Of a stretch of DNA of 64,000 nucleotides, positions 19,180-30,561 are shown one piece after another (within the stretch, counting starts at the first letter, position 1; each line of letters starts with the position of its first letter). Made by a program: the position numbers and the translations under genes. The stretch spans positions 1-64,000 of the forward strand of contig CAJXQU010000006.1 of NCBI GenBank assembly GCA_913058255.1, in the 5' to 3' direction. The notes beneath the pieces are model-generated. The model saw only the letters and a list, made by a program, of their open reading frames with translations, was not told the origin of the DNA and did no database searches. Origin of the DNA: an uncultured Pseudomonadota bacterium (GTDB lineage Bacteria; Pseudomonadota; Gammaproteobacteria; CAJXQU01).

Positions 19180-21492
19180 TTGGCAAAAGCACCCAAAAAA
19201 AAATTGGCAACGAAAAAACAATCAAGCTCATCCAAGTCTGTCAGCAAAGAGCTTAGTAGTACTTTTCTGCATAGATTACAGGAAGGTGCGTTGATTATAT
19301 TTGGTGCAATTGCATTATTTTTTATTTTAAGCCTAGCTACCCATAATACAGGTGATCCAAGTTGGACTTTCACAGGATCGCATGAAAAAGTTGTTAATAG
19401 CGGTGGTTTAGTCGGGGCTTGGTTGTCTGATCTTCTGTTGTACTTATTCGGTCACTTGGCTTACTTAATCCCGCTCATCATCGGTTATATCGGTTGGCTC
19501 ATGTACCAAGACCGAGATGCCGAGACTTTGGACTATTTCCATATCGCTACGCGGTTCGTAGGATTAATATTAATTTTCACCTTTGGTTGTGGTTTAGCTT
19601 GGTTTCGCCTGCGGGGAATGGAAGCTGGGGGTATTCTTGGAAATGTTGTTGGTTCTGGTCTTGTTTCAACCTTTGGCGCTTCAGGTGCAACATTAATGAT
19701 GCTGTCTTTATTTCTGACAGGTATCACTTTATTAACAGGACTTTCATGGCTTTGGTTGATGGATACAACCGGTTATTACACCTTAGAACTCATTGAATGG
19801 CTTAAAAGCAAAACAACAAAATTAGAAGATTTTTCAGAGGGCCGAAAGGCGAAAAAGGTACGTGAAGTTGCGCTCAAACAAGAAAAGAAAGACGCCGTTC
19901 AACGACCTGAAAGAAAAATTGAACCAAAGATCTCTACCTTTGAAGTTGCAGAACGAGTTGAAGTAGAAAAACAAACGACGTTATTCAGGCAAGATAGTGA
20001 TGCCGTTTTGCCTCCTTTAGATCTCCTTGATGATGCTCCTCCCAAAATTGGTGGTTATTCTAAAGAAACTTTAGAAGCTATGTCGCGACAAGTTGAATTG
20101 AAGCTCAAAGATTTCGGTGTCACGGTTGTTGTGACTGGCGTACTTCCAGGCCCCGTAATCACACGTTTTGAAATGGAACCAGCGGCAGGCACCAAAGCTA
20201 GTAAAATTACAGCATTGACTAAAGATCTGGCTCGTTCATTATCGGTTACTAGCGTTCGCGTAGTTGAAGTGATTCCTGGGAAGTCTGTTATAGGTCTTGA
20301 AATACCGAATGAAAAACGTGAATTGATCGCACTGAGTGAAATACTAAGTTCGAGGCAATATGACAGCAGTTCCTCGGCACTAACCTTGTGTTTAGGTAAG
20401 GATATAAGTGGCCGTCCAGAGGTGGCTGATCTGGTGAAAATGCCCCATTTGTTGGTCGCAGGTACAACAGGATCAGGTAAATCAGTTGCGTTGAATGCCA
20501 TGATCCTCAGTTTGCTCTACAAAGCCACGTCTAAAGAAGTGCGTTTGATTATGATCGATCCGAAGATGTTGGAGCTATCTGTTTATGAAGGTATTCCACA
20601 TCTACTTGCACCGGTTGTGACAGACATGAAAGAGGCTGCGAATGCTTTACGTTGGTCGGTTGCAGAAATGGAACGGCGTTATAAACTGATGTCGCATGTC
20701 GGAGTAAGAAACCTCGCTGGCTACAACAAGAAAATTGAAGATGCGATCAAGAAAAACCTACCTTTTCCTGATCCATTTGCCGATCCAACACCTGAAGGTG
20801 AGTCACCTGTATTGTTAGATACCATGCCTAACATTGTCGTAATCGTCGATGAATTAGCCGATATGATGATGACGACGGGTAAGAAGGTCGAGCAATTGAT
20901 CGCAAGGCTAGCTCAAAAGGCGAGGGCGGCGGGTATACATTTGATTTTAGCGACACAGAGGCCTTCGGTGGATGTTATCACTGGCTTGATCAAGGCGAAT
21001 ATTCCAACACGGGTTGCTTTCCAGGTGTCTTCGCGGGTTGATTCACGAACAATACTTGACCAAATGGGGGCAGAAAATCTATTGGGTCATGGTGATATGC
21101 TGTATTTAGCACCAGGGACGGGTTTGCCTAATCGAGTGCATGGTGCATTCGTTTCAGATGAGGAAGTTCACGAGGTGGTAAACTATCTCAAAGCACACGG
21201 TGAACCGGAGTATATCGATGAGATTCTCGAAGGGCCTGTGGATGGCGGCGGTGATATGGGTGGCGGTGACTACGAGGGTGCTGAAGAGGTGGATGCGCTT
21301 TATGATGAAGCTGTGGCTATTGTCACAGAATCCAGAAAGGCTTCTATTTCTTATTTGCAGCGACGACTCAAGGTCGGTTACAACCGTTCCGCTCGTATGA
21401 TCGAACAAATGGAACGAGATGGGGTTATCGCAGAGAATGCTGGTGGTGGAAGAGAAGTTATTGCGCCACCGCCTCCACCATCACCTGAATAA
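19180..21492 (+). CDS. ftsK: DNA translocase FtsK
   Basis: FtsK couples chromosome dimer resolution to septation. An N-terminal membrane domain with four helices (about residues 35-200) is joined by a rather short charged linker (about 205-290) to the motor domain, with Walker A GTTGSGKS at 428-435 and Walker [12 protein letters not shown]. The C-terminal gamma domain ([21 protein letters not shown]) reads KOPS sites. The length of 770 residues is on the short side because of the compact linker. The start is a TTG giving [13 protein letters not shown]. lolA follows. Confidence 0.96.
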   Translation: MAKAPKKKLATKKQSSSSKSVSKELSSTFLHRLQEGALIIFGAIALFFILSLATHNTGDPSWTFTGSHEKVVNSGGLVGAWLSDLLLYLFGHLAYLIPLIIGYIGWLMYQDRDAETLDYFHIATRFVGLILIFTFGCGLAWFRLRGMEAGGILGNVVGSGLVSTFGASGATLMMLSLFLTGITLLTGLSWLWLMDTTGYYTLELIEWLKSKTTKLEDFSEGRKAKKVREVALKQEKKDAVQRPERKIEPKISTFEVAERVEVEKQTTLFRQDSDAVLPPLDLLDDAPPKIGGYSKETLEAMSRQVELKLKDFGVTVVVTGVLPGPVITRFEMEPAAGTKASKITALTKDLARSLSVTSVRVVEVIPGKSVIGLEIPNEKRELIALSEILSSRQYDSSSSALTLCLGKDISGRPEVADLVKMPHLLVAGTTGSGKSVALNAMILSLLYKATSKEVRLIMIDPKMLELSVYEGIPHLLAPVVTDMKEAANALRWSVAEMERRYKLMSHVGVRNLAGYNKKIEDAIKKNLPFPDPFADPTPEGESPVLLDTMPNIVVIVDELADMMMTTGKKVEQLIARLAQKARAAGIHLILATQRPSVDVITGLIKANIPTRVAFQVSSRVDSRTILDQMGAENLLGHGDMLYLAPGTGLPNRVHGAFVSDEEVHEVVNYLKAHGEPEYIDEILEGPVDGGGDMGGGDYEGAEEVDALYDEAVAIVTESRKASISYLQRRLKVGYNRSARMIEQMERDGVIAENAGGGREVIAPPPPPSPE

Positions 21493-21583
21493 GTGTATGT
21501 TTCACCACAGTGCTCGTTAATTTCCGGTTAACCATCACTCAGATATTATGGAACTGTTTTAAAAAAGGCTCATCAGACCCACT

Positions 21584-22216
21584 ATGAAAAAAATTATATT
21601 AGTTACTTTAACAGCATTATTATTCCAAACTCAGGCACTAGCAGAAGAAGCTAAAACACAGCTGGAAAACTACCTTAATAATATAAAAAACTTTGAGGCA
21701 AACTTTGAGCAGTCGTTAATTTCTGGTAAGGATGAATTACAAGAATTATCGAAAGGTAAGTTCTACCTTTCTCGTCCAGGTAAGTTTCTTTGGGAGTATT
21801 CAGAACCCTATGAGCAGTCAATCATTGCTGATGGTAAGAACATCTGGATTTATGATAAGGATCTAGAGCAGGTAACCGTCAGAGAGATGACTGAAATCCT
21901 TGCAGATAGCCCAGCATTATTACTGAGTAACGAAGTGGCTATTAGTGAAGAGTTTGATGTTAGTACGTTGCCGGATATATCATCGAGGAATCAGGAATGG
22001 TTTGTTTTGAAGCCGAAAGATCAAGATAAGCAATATGCTGACATCCGCTTAGCTTTTGAAAAAAAGCAACTCAGAGAAATGGAGCTTCGTGATAACTTCG
22101 GGCAATTAACAAAAATTGTGTTCTCAAAACAGAAAAGTAACCATGAACTGGCCCCAGAGCTTTTCAATTTTACTCCACCCGAAGGTGTTGATGTACTGAA
22201 TGCTTCTACTGAGTAA
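21584..22216 (+). CDS. lolA: Outer-membrane lipoprotein carrier LolA
   Basis: LolA is the periplasmic chaperone that ferries lipoproteins from LolCDE to LolB. It has a signal peptide (MKKIILVTLTALLFQTQALA) and the family motifs FEANFEQSLISGK, GKFYLSRPGKFLWEY, DGKNIWIYDKDLEQV and LRDNFGQLT. It is 210 residues long. The ftsK-lolA order is conserved across gammaproteobacteria. The rarA gene that often follows is absent here and is replaced by a small hypothetical. Confidence 0.95.
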   Translation: MKKIILVTLTALLFQTQALAEEAKTQLENYLNNIKNFEANFEQSLISGKDELQELSKGKFYLSRPGKFLWEYSEPYEQSIIADGKNIWIYDKDLEQVTVREMTEILADSPALLLSNEVAISEEFDVSTLPDISSRNQEWFVLKPKDQDKQYADIRLAFEKKQLREMELRDNFGQLTKIVFSKQKSNHELAPELFNFTPPEGVDVLNASTE

Positions 22217-22389
22217 TTAGTTTTAACTCTATATTTATCATATAGTTAATTTTTTTGCAGGTATTGATTCATATTCATTAACTATTATTTTACATCTACT
22301 GCTTGCTAGGACGGACTAGTTGATCTTATCATTCTCGATCACTTAATAAAACTAAGAACTGCCGAAGAGGGAGTTCTAGGAGAGAGAAG

Positions 22390-22629
22390 ATGGTTACCTA
22401 TAAGAAAAATTTTGATCTAGATGAAGCTGATATCGAGTTGATTGAAGATACGCTTCGGAATCAGATCCGTACGCTTACCGACAATAAACAAAGCTTAAGT
22501 GAGGCAGAGTCTGGCCGTGCTATTAAGTTAGTTGAAACGATTAAGCGTTTAAATGAATTGCTGGGTAAATTACATAACCAGAAGATCTGGTATAGCCAAG
22601 TCAACCAAACTGGCGTACCTCTAGGCTAG
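22390..22629 (+). CDS. Small hypothetical charged protein, 79 residues
   Basis: A short frame with a strong ribosome binding site (AGGAGAG, 22378-22384). The predicted protein is mostly helical and charged (LDEADIELIEDTLRNQIRTL and LVETIKRLNELLGKL), with a C-terminal IWYSQVNQTGVPLG. It has no signal peptide or membrane helix. I do not recognise the family. A small hairpin, AGAACT (22355-22360) with AGTTCT (22372-22377), ends right at the ribosome binding site and could affect translation. The codon pattern and initiation signal suggest a real gene. Confidence 0.7.
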   Translation: MVTYKKNFDLDEADIELIEDTLRNQIRTLTDNKQSLSEAESGRAIKLVETIKRLNELLGKLHNQKIWYSQVNQTGVPLG

Positions 22630-22684
22630 TTTAATGAGTAGAGTTAGTGTCAGATAATTGTTCGGAACTCACTCTACTTACAGT

Positions 22685-23473
22685 CTAATCTAATTCTTTC
22701 TTGACCAGTGCATAAGCCGAGTGATTATGAATCGACTCGAAGTTTTCCGACTCGATTGTGTAGGCTAAAAAGCGCTTATCCTTATTTAAATCTACAGCGA
22801 TATCACGAACAAGGTCTTCAACAAACTTAGGATTGTCATACGCTCTTTCAGTAACAAACTTTTCATCCGGGCGTTTTAACATGCCATAAAGCTCGCTTGA
22901 TGCTGATTGTTCTGCAATATCGATCAGTTCTTCAACCCAAACAAATTCACTGACTGTACAACTAATCGTGACGTGCGATCGTTGATTATGTGCACCATAG
23001 TCAGAGATACCTTTTGAGCAAGGACATAAACTAGTGACAGGAACAACGACTTTCAAAGAAACTTGTGGTTTACCATCACGAACTTCGCCGATGAAAGTAA
23101 CTTCGTAATCCATCAAGCTAGACACACCAGAGACAGGTGCTTTCTTATTGACGAAATATGGAAATGTCATTTCCAAGTAAGTTGTTTCAGCTTCTAGTCT
23201 TTCTAACGTTTCGCTTATCATTTCCTTAAAAGAATCGACCGTTATCTCATATTCGTGATCGTTAAGGATCTGGACGAAACGTGACATATGTGTGCCTTTA
23301 AAATGATGCGGTAAGCCGACATACATATTAAAGTTTGCGATCGTATGTTGAACACCTCCAGCACGAGCACTGACCACAACAGGGTGGCGAATGTCTTTTA
23401 TACCGACTTTTTCAATATCAATTTTACGGATGTCCTGACTGTTTTGAACATCAGGTATATTAGTTTTTTTCAT
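22685..23473 (-). CDS. folE2: GTP cyclohydrolase I type 2 (FolE2)
   Basis: FolE2 converts GTP to dihydroneopterin triphosphate for folate and queuosine synthesis, and is the metal-promiscuous alternative to FolE. The signature [20 protein letters not shown] contains the catalytic cysteine region, and [20 protein letters not shown] marks the N-terminal half. It is 262 residues long. It lies 24 bases downstream of ispA on the same strand, so it is probably co-transcribed with xseB-ispA rather than controlled by a Zur operator of its own. Confidence 0.93.
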   Translation of the reverse strand: MKKTNIPDVQNSQDIRKIDIEKVGIKDIRHPVVVSARAGGVQHTIANFNMYVGLPHHFKGTHMSRFVQILNDHEYEITVDSFKEMISETLERLEAETTYLEMTFPYFVNKKAPVSGVSSLMDYEVTFIGEVRDGKPQVSLKVVVPVTSLCPCSKGISDYGAHNQRSHVTISCTVSEFVWVEELIDIAEQSASSELYGMLKRPDEKFVTERAYDNPKFVEDLVRDIAVDLNKDKRFLAYTIESENFESIHNHSAYALVKKELD

Positions 23474-23496
23474 GTGTTTATTGGTTACCCGTTGGC

Positions 23497-24387
23497 TTAT
23501 TTGTTACGGCTGACGATATAGTCGGCGATCCAGCGTAAGGTGTCTGCTCTTTCATCGAATTCTGACAAGCAATTGATAGCTTGATCATGTAAATCTTGCG
23601 CTGTTTGTTTGGCCCCTGCGAGGCCTAAAAGTTTCGGATAAGTTGGTTTTCCACGCTCAATATCTGAGCCTTGAGGCTTGCCGATCACTTCTGTATCACC
23701 TTCGATGTCCAAGACGTCGTCCCAAACCTGAAAGGCCAGACCTATACATTTTGCGTAGTGATCAAGTTTATCAAGCTGATCGGGTGTTATGTCGGGACAA
23801 GCCAGCGCACCCATTTTTACCGCAGAACGGATCAGCGCTCCCGTCTTATGAATATGCATATTTTCAAGCTGGGCAAGGTTTAAATCTTTGCCTACCGAAG
23901 CGAGATCAATCGCTTGGCCGCCAGCCATGCCGCGAGAACCACTGGCTTGAGCTAAGACTGAAATCATTTCAAGGCGATTCTCTGCACGAGTGTGAATAGC
24001 TTGATCATGAGCAAGGATATAGAAGGCTAAGGCTTGTAAGGCATCACCTGCGAGGATTGCGGTGGCTTCATCGAACTGCTTATGACACGTTAGACGACCA
24101 CGTCGTAGATCATCATCATCCATCGCCGGAAGATCATCATGGATGAGTGAATAAGCGTGGATCATTTCAACCGCGCTGCTCGGACCATCCAAAGAGCTTA
24201 AAGAAACATTAAGAGCTTGTCCGGTAGCATAAGTCAATACGGGGCGGATTCGTTTACCATCTCCTAGCACAGAGTAACGCATGGCGGCATGTAAATGTTC
24301 AGGTTGAATATCTTCTGAGGGAAGCCAGAAATCCAACGCCTTATCGGCCAATATTTGGTAATTTTTTATCGTTTCAGATTGAGGCAT
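23497..24387 (-). CDS. ispA: (2E,6E)-farnesyl diphosphate synthase
   Basis: IspA condenses DMAPP and two IPP into farnesyl diphosphate, the precursor of undecaprenyl phosphate and quinone tails. The first aspartate-rich motif is [14 protein letters not shown] (from residue 84) and the second is DDVLDIEGD (223 onward). GGKRIRP-like [10 protein letters not shown] is at residues 42-51. The 296-residue length is typical. It follows xseB as usual, but dxs, the common third gene, is missing and folE2 occupies its place. Confidence 0.95.
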   Translation of the reverse strand: MPQSETIKNYQILADKALDFWLPSEDIQPEHLHAAMRYSVLGDGKRIRPVLTYATGQALNVSLSSLDGPSSAVEMIHAYSLIHDDLPAMDDDDLRRGRLTCHKQFDEATAILAGDALQALAFYILAHDQAIHTRAENRLEMISVLAQASGSRGMAGGQAIDLASVGKDLNLAQLENMHIHKTGALIRSAVKMGALACPDITPDQLDKLDHYAKCIGLAFQVWDDVLDIEGDTEVIGKPQGSDIERGKPTYPKLLGLAGAKQTAQDLHDQAINCLSEFDERADTLRWIADYIVSRNK

Positions 24388-24414
24388 GATTCATGTTTTA
24401 GTTAGATTATTAGC

Positions 24415-24654
24415 TCAGCCTGATCCTTGTTCGAAGTCTTCGAGAGCTGCTTTGTTGTCTTTTTCCATCAGGATTTTAACCTTCTGATCAGCTTCTTCAA
24501 GCGCTTGCTGGCATGCTCGTGTCAGAGAGATCCCACGTTCAAAGTGTTTTAGTGAATCTTCAAGACTAATTTCGCCATTCTCCATGGTTTCTACCAAGGT
24601 TTCGAGCTCTGCTAAGGATTTTTCGAAATTAAAAGCTTTCAGCTTTTTTGTCAT
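24415..24654 (-). CDS. xseB: Exodeoxyribonuclease VII small subunit
   Basis: XseB is the small subunit of exonuclease VII, which degrades single-stranded DNA together with XseA. The 79-residue helical protein has the family pattern FEKSLAELETLVETMENGE followed by SLEDSLKHFERGISLTRACQ. It is the first gene of the leftward xseB-ispA-folE2 group. Confidence 0.94.
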   Translation of the reverse strand: MTKKLKAFNFEKSLAELETLVETMENGEISLEDSLKHFERGISLTRACQQALEEADQKVKILMEKDNKAALEDFEQGSG

Positions 24655-24739
24655 GATATAGATTCCATGTGATCTGGGGGCGTTACGTTAACGCAGATCG
24701 TGATGAGCGGTCAATCTTGTTGGCATGACGAAACGAATA

Positions 24740-24782
24740 GGCGAGTTCTGTCTATTAAATTACCTAACATTGAGAACTCGCC
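24740..24782. repeat. 10-bp inverted repeat between the BON-LysM gene and xseB
   Basis: GGCGAGTTCT (24740-24749) pairs perfectly with AGAACTCGCC (24773-24782) around a 23-base AT-rich loop. It lies just downstream of the leftward BON-LysM gene and upstream of xseB. There is no T-run, so a classical terminator is doubtful. It may act as an operator or an mRNA end structure. Confidence 0.45.
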
Positions 24783-24809
24783 CTGACCTTACTTGATCCT
24801 ATATTCTCT

Positions 24810-25313
24810 CTAGGCTTTATCTAGAGGAATACGGATCTTTTGACCTGGATAGATCAGATCAGGATCTTCTATGACCTCACGGTTTTCCTCAAACAAGCGA
24901 GGGTATTCCATGGCATTGCCATAATACTGTTTTGCGATCTTACTTAATGAGTCACCTTTTTGAATGATGTAATATTCAACATTCGCTTCTTCTAGCACTT
25001 GAGCCACCTCTTCAGGAGCAACGGCAACCTCTACGGCCTCAGCTGCAGCGGCGGCAGGAGGGGTAATGCTGATCTTATCAACACGCACATCTTCGACACC
25101 CTTTACATTCCCAGCCATCAAAATCATTTTTTGTAAGGCTGTCGCGGACTCGCACTCAGCGCAAAGCGTAACGATGCCATCATCAAACTCAACTCCGAGA
25201 TCTTTCACCCCAGGATTATTATCTTCGATATGCTTTTGGATATTTTCAGCTGCTTGCGCATCCTGTCCAAATAGTGACTTACCGATATCTTTAACAAATC
25301 CAAATAAAGACAT
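24810..25313 (-). CDS. BON-LysM domain protein, Kbp/YgaU-like
   Basis: A 167-residue protein with an N-terminal BON domain (about residues 20-78) and a C-terminal LysM domain (about 114-163, YYIIQKGDSLSKIAKQYYGNA and YPGQKIRIP). This is the architecture of Escherichia coli Kbp (YgaU), a K+-binding protein, but this copy has an added Ala/Glu-rich linker (about 84-112). There is no signal peptide, consistent with Kbp. K+ binding is inferred from family resemblance. Confidence 0.85.
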   Translation of the reverse strand: MSLFGFVKDIGKSLFGQDAQAAENIQKHIEDNNPGVKDLGVEFDDGIVTLCAECESATALQKMILMAGNVKGVEDVRVDKISITPPAAAAAEAVEVAVAPEEVAQVLEEANVEYYIIQKGDSLSKIAKQYYGNAMEYPRLFEENREVIEDPDLIYPGQKIRIPLDKA

Positions 25314-25436
25314 TGTCTTACTCCCGTTTTTAAATAGTTAATGGATAAATACCGACATTATCATACCTCAGGCATTTGATAGTTACATCAATCAGAAAAG
25401 AGATTTCTCTTGATATTGTTTGCTGGTCTGATATAA

Positions 25437-27371
<1,935 letters not shown>

Positions 27372-27410
27372 TTTTGATCTGAGCCGGATCTTAATCATGT
27401 TATAACGAAA

Positions 27411-27456
27411 TAAAAAATCAGGCTGCATCAATAGATATTGAATACAGCCTGATATA
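27411..27456 (-). terminator. Rho-independent terminator of the beta-propeller gene
   Basis: ATCAGGCTG (27417-27425) pairs with CAGCCTGAT (27445-27453). On the minus strand the stem is followed directly by a run of six Ts. It lies about 40 bases past the leftward propeller gene's stop. On the plus strand it lacks a T-run but could still slow parE read-through. Confidence 0.8.
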
Positions 27457-27491
27457 TGCAGGAGAGTTAGATCTGCGCAAGTAACATTCTA

Positions 27492-28445
27492 TTAATCATC
27501 GACCACAACACCCCAAGGGAATTTACCAACTTCAATCGTTTCAACAACGGTATTGCTCGCAGTGTCGATGACTGACAATGTGCCACTGACACCGTTGGTA
27601 GAGTAAAGGCGACTTCCATCACCATTAAGTGCTAAGCCCCAAACTCTCTTACCGACAGGGATCTCAGACAGAATTTCTAAAGTATCTGCGTTTAGTGCAA
27701 AAACCGTATTAGAACGGCCACCAGCTACATATAGAGTTTTCTCATCTTTGCTGAGTAATACATCTTTTGGTTTGGCTTTATCATCAGTCAGACTTAAAAC
27801 CTTAACAACTTCATATGTAGTCATGTCAACCTTTTTCACTTCACCACCAATTTCGGCTGCGGTGTATGCGAAAGAACTATCATTGTTAAAAGTAACCGAA
27901 CGAGGGCGGGATCCAACGAGAATGTTAGCAACAACTTCATGCTCAGGCACACTAATGACATGTAGCATATTAGTAGACTCACTCGTTACTATGACACGTT
28001 TACCGTCAGGAGAAGCAGCAACACCTTCAGGTTCGATCCCTACCTTAATCTGTGCAATCGTTTCACCTGTTTTTGGATTCAGCACGGTAGCCATATTATC
28101 TTCTTCATTAGATATATAGAGGTTGCCGTTAGGGTGAACTGCAAATGCTTCAGGATCGTCACCTGAGTCAAGATCTTTTATGACGTTGAGTGTGACAGGG
28201 TCAATGACAACTATTTTGTCTTCTCTACCTAAGGCAATATAAAGCTCAGAGCCATCTGGAGATAAACCAATGCCTCTTGGTTGTTCACCAACATCGATAG
28301 TCGTTTCTAGTTTGTTAGTTAGGCTATTGATGACACTAATCGATCCCCCTTTTTCATTGGACACAAAAATCCGGTTGGTTGGTTCTGCAATAGCTGATTG
28401 TGAACCTATAGCCAACAGGGCACAGATAGATAAGATTTTTTTCAT
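27492..28445 (-). CDS. Exported YVTN/PQQ-type beta-propeller repeat protein
   Basis: A 317-residue protein with a signal peptide (MKKILSICALLAIGSQSAIA) and about seven repeats of roughly 42 residues with the YVTN pattern, for example RIFVSNEKGGSISVINSLTN and ELYIALGREDKIVVIDPVT. Such propellers act as binding or scaffold proteins, and some are linked to quinoprotein alcohol oxidation. No active site is recognisable. It is divergent from the porin at 29080. I assign no gene name. Confidence 0.85.
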   Translation of the reverse strand: MKKILSICALLAIGSQSAIAEPTNRIFVSNEKGGSISVINSLTNKLETTIDVGEQPRGIGLSPDGSELYIALGREDKIVVIDPVTLNVIKDLDSGDDPEAFAVHPNGNLYISNEEDNMATVLNPKTGETIAQIKVGIEPEGVAASPDGKRVIVTSESTNMLHVISVPEHEVVANILVGSRPRSVTFNNDSSFAYTAAEIGGEVKKVDMTTYEVVKVLSLTDDKAKPKDVLLSKDEKTLYVAGGRSNTVFALNADTLEILSEIPVGKRVWGLALNGDGSRLYSTNGVSGTLSVIDTASNTVVETIEVGKFPWGVVVDD

Positions 28446-28886
28446 TATGAAACGACTCCTTTATATATAGCCAAATATGTTGAACCTAGAATATGCTCTA
28501 TTCAGATAAGTTAGTCTAGTGAGTTAAAAGACATGCTGCATTAAGAAAAATTCCTGAAGTAAGTAAAAGTAGAGTTTATTTTAAGTGTTGTCGCAAAGAG
28601 TCGTTGTTGTAAAAACACAACGATTGAAAGTGGTTTTAGAATTAATGTTTTTTATTGAAGTAACTTGAGGTATTGAACAACGGGCTAGCTCTTAAGTATC
28701 TAGAAAGGCTTGGGAACGATTACTAAATGTAGTACAGCACAGGGTGTTTGAGCTTAAATTAAAATTTGAAGAGTCTGCAGTTATAAAGAAGACAGGAGCT
28801 AAATAATGCACCTTTCACTAGATGCATTATTTCTAGATATTTGAACGGGTAGTTTATATTGGTCAACCGTGAATATTTAGAATAAT
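28446..28886. other. Divergent intergenic region, left part
   Basis: This is part of a 634-base gap between the leftward propeller gene and the rightward porin gene. I see no open frame or RNA gene here. Promoters for the propeller gene are expected near the left end but none is clear enough to mark. Confidence 0.5.
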
Positions 28887-28980
28887 GTTGTATTTTTGTA
28901 TAAAAAATTACATAAAATGCAGTTTGTGTTGTATTTTTGATATAAAAACTTGCTTAAGTTGACATTACTGTTGTATTGTA
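28887..28980 (+). promoter_or_regulatory. Three phased GTTGTATT repeats upstream of the porin gene
   Basis: GTTGTATTTTTG followed by a TATAAAAA tract occurs at 28887 and again at 28928, and a shorter copy GTTGTATTGTA is at 28970. The starts are 41 and 42 bases apart, about four helical turns, so all copies face the same side of the DNA. TTGACA, a possible -35, is at 28959-28964, but no good -10 follows. A small hairpin-forming dyad, CGTTG/CAACG, is at 28988-29003. The arrangement looks like a set of regulator sites for porin control. Confidence 0.45.
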
Positions 28981-29079
28981 GTTTCTCCGTTGTTGTAGCA
29001 ACGTTCCAGCCAGTTCATTTTGATATTGAGTGGAACGCAGCAATGACTAAAATTTTTTTATCTCAGGAGACTTGGTCAA

Positions 29080-30294
29080 ATGAACAAAAATAAAATGTTA
29101 AAAGGAGCATGTATTGCAGCTGCAGTTACTATGCTTTCTCCATTAGCAACCGCTGAAGAAGCTTCATGGAATATCTCGGGTTGGATCAACGAAGGTATGT
29201 TGTATTGGGATGATGGCGTTAACAGTGACGTTGATCAACTTTCTGATAACGGTACTACTTTAGGTAGCCGTATTACGCTTTCAGGATCTACACCTTTAGC
29301 TGGTACAGGTTTGAATGCTGGCTTTGAAGTGATCTTGGAGCCACAATCAAAAGCAACGGCTCTAATTTCAGCTAACCAAACTAACCTCGGTAACGGTGGT
29401 GGGAATAGCAATAATGATACTCTCGGTGGTGGAGTTGGCGTTTTAGGTACCAGCGTAAATGTTGGTGGTGCTTTCGGTAAGGTGACTTTTGGTCTTCAAA
29501 GCATGCCTACTGATAATATTGCTGTTTTAGGTGAACCATCATTGACACTTTGGTCAGGTATCGGCCCAGTTTTCCGTGGCAATGGTTTTCAAGTTCAAGG
29601 TGCTGCTGCTGGAACTGTTTGGGGTGACTTCTTGAGCTGTTACACTTCTAATGAGCTAGTGGGCGCTGGCGGTATTGGTCTTGATTGTAATGGTATTTAC
29701 CGAAACGGTGTCCGTTATGACCTTCCTGCTTTTGGCCCAGTTAGTATTGCAGTTGGTTATGCGAATGACGACATATTGGACATTGCAGTTAAATATAGTG
29801 GTACGATTGGTGGTATGACGGCTAACGTGCACGGTGGTTATGCAATGAACGCAAACGGTGGTGCTCTAGTTGGTGCAACGGATGGTTCGGATAACTTTCA
29901 AATACAAGTTGGCTTAATGGATCCAAACACAGGTCTATTCGGTTCAATTGCTTACCAAAGAGAAACTGCTGATGGTGTAGCCGCGAATGTAAATGATGAA
30001 ACTGATTCTTACTGGACTAAAATGGGTATTAAGAAAAACTGGGTTGGTTTTGGTGACACATCGATTTCTTTTGATTACGGCCAATATAATGACCAATTTT
30101 CTTCAGCTAGAGATCTAACGGGTTCAGAAGTCCAACGTTGGGGTTTCTCTGTAGACCAATATTTCGGTAGTAACTTGATTATCTACGGAAAGTACGAAAA
30201 TTTAAGCTTAGATGTTGAAGGTAATGATGCTGCGTTATACAACGGCGGAGAAGATCTAGATACATTTACTTTAGGTCTAACTTACTTCTTCTAG
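29080..30294 (+). CDS. Outer-membrane porin, Gram-negative porin family
   Basis: The 404-residue protein has a signal peptide (cleavage after ATA, near residue 25) and alternating amphipathic strands ending in the C-terminal FTLGLTYFF. The terminal phenylalanine is the BAM recognition signature. Aromatic-rich strands and glycine-rich turns are typical of trimeric general porins. The N-terminal SWNISGWINEGMLYWDDGV resembles the first strands of porin_4-type proteins. A strong AGGAGA ribosome binding site precedes the ATG, and a strong terminator follows. The substrate is unknown. Confidence 0.88.
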   Translation: MNKNKMLKGACIAAAVTMLSPLATAEEASWNISGWINEGMLYWDDGVNSDVDQLSDNGTTLGSRITLSGSTPLAGTGLNAGFEVILEPQSKATALISANQTNLGNGGGNSNNDTLGGGVGVLGTSVNVGGAFGKVTFGLQSMPTDNIAVLGEPSLTLWSGIGPVFRGNGFQVQGAAAGTVWGDFLSCYTSNELVGAGGIGLDCNGIYRNGVRYDLPAFGPVSIAVGYANDDILDIAVKYSGTIGGMTANVHGGYAMNANGGALVGATDGSDNFQIQVGLMDPNTGLFGSIAYQRETADGVAANVNDETDSYWTKMGIKKNWVGFGDTSISFDYGQYNDQFSSARDLTGSEVQRWGFSVDQYFGSNLIIYGKYENLSLDVEGNDAALYNGGEDLDTFTLGLTYFF

Positions 30295-30332
30295 GATTCT
30301 CTTCGAAGTTAGTAAGCGCTCTATTATATCGT

Positions 30333-30363
30333 ATAAAAAAAGCCTCTTCGGAGGCTTTTTTTT
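30333..30363 (+). terminator. Strong rho-independent terminator of the porin gene
   Basis: AGCCTC (30341-30346) pairs with GAGGCT (30351-30356) around a stable TTCG tetraloop. The stem is preceded by seven As and followed by eight Ts, so it could work in both directions. Confidence 0.92.
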
Positions 30364-30561
30364 ACCACAAGAAAATGATTAAGCAGATTTGAATTAACTA
30401 CGGTTCCTCATGTCATACGTTTGTGAGTAAGAATTTATACTGGGACGAGAAGCTTACTTTCTTCTCTGATTAATCCTTTTATAGTAGACTCTTCTGAACA
30501 TAAACTTATCTAATCAATAATGGTGTAAGCCGCTCGCCATTAAGAAAACTTAATAGAAATT

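Noticed and set aside
20055-20501. Leftward 148-codon ORF inside ftsK
   Set aside because: Antisense shadow of the conserved FtsK motor domain; no motif of its own.
23643-23999. Rightward 118-codon ORF opposite ispA
   Set aside because: Overlaps the aspartate-rich motif region of ispA and shows no recognisable domain.
27748-28119. Rightward 123-codon ORF
   Set aside because: Antisense shadow of the beta-propeller repeats, with Ser/Thr-rich composition typical of such shadows.
28887-28980. CRISPR-like array
   Set aside because: Three short AT-rich repeats at about 41 bases, with the third imperfect and spacers partly repeat-like; no cas genes. A regulatory explanation fits better.
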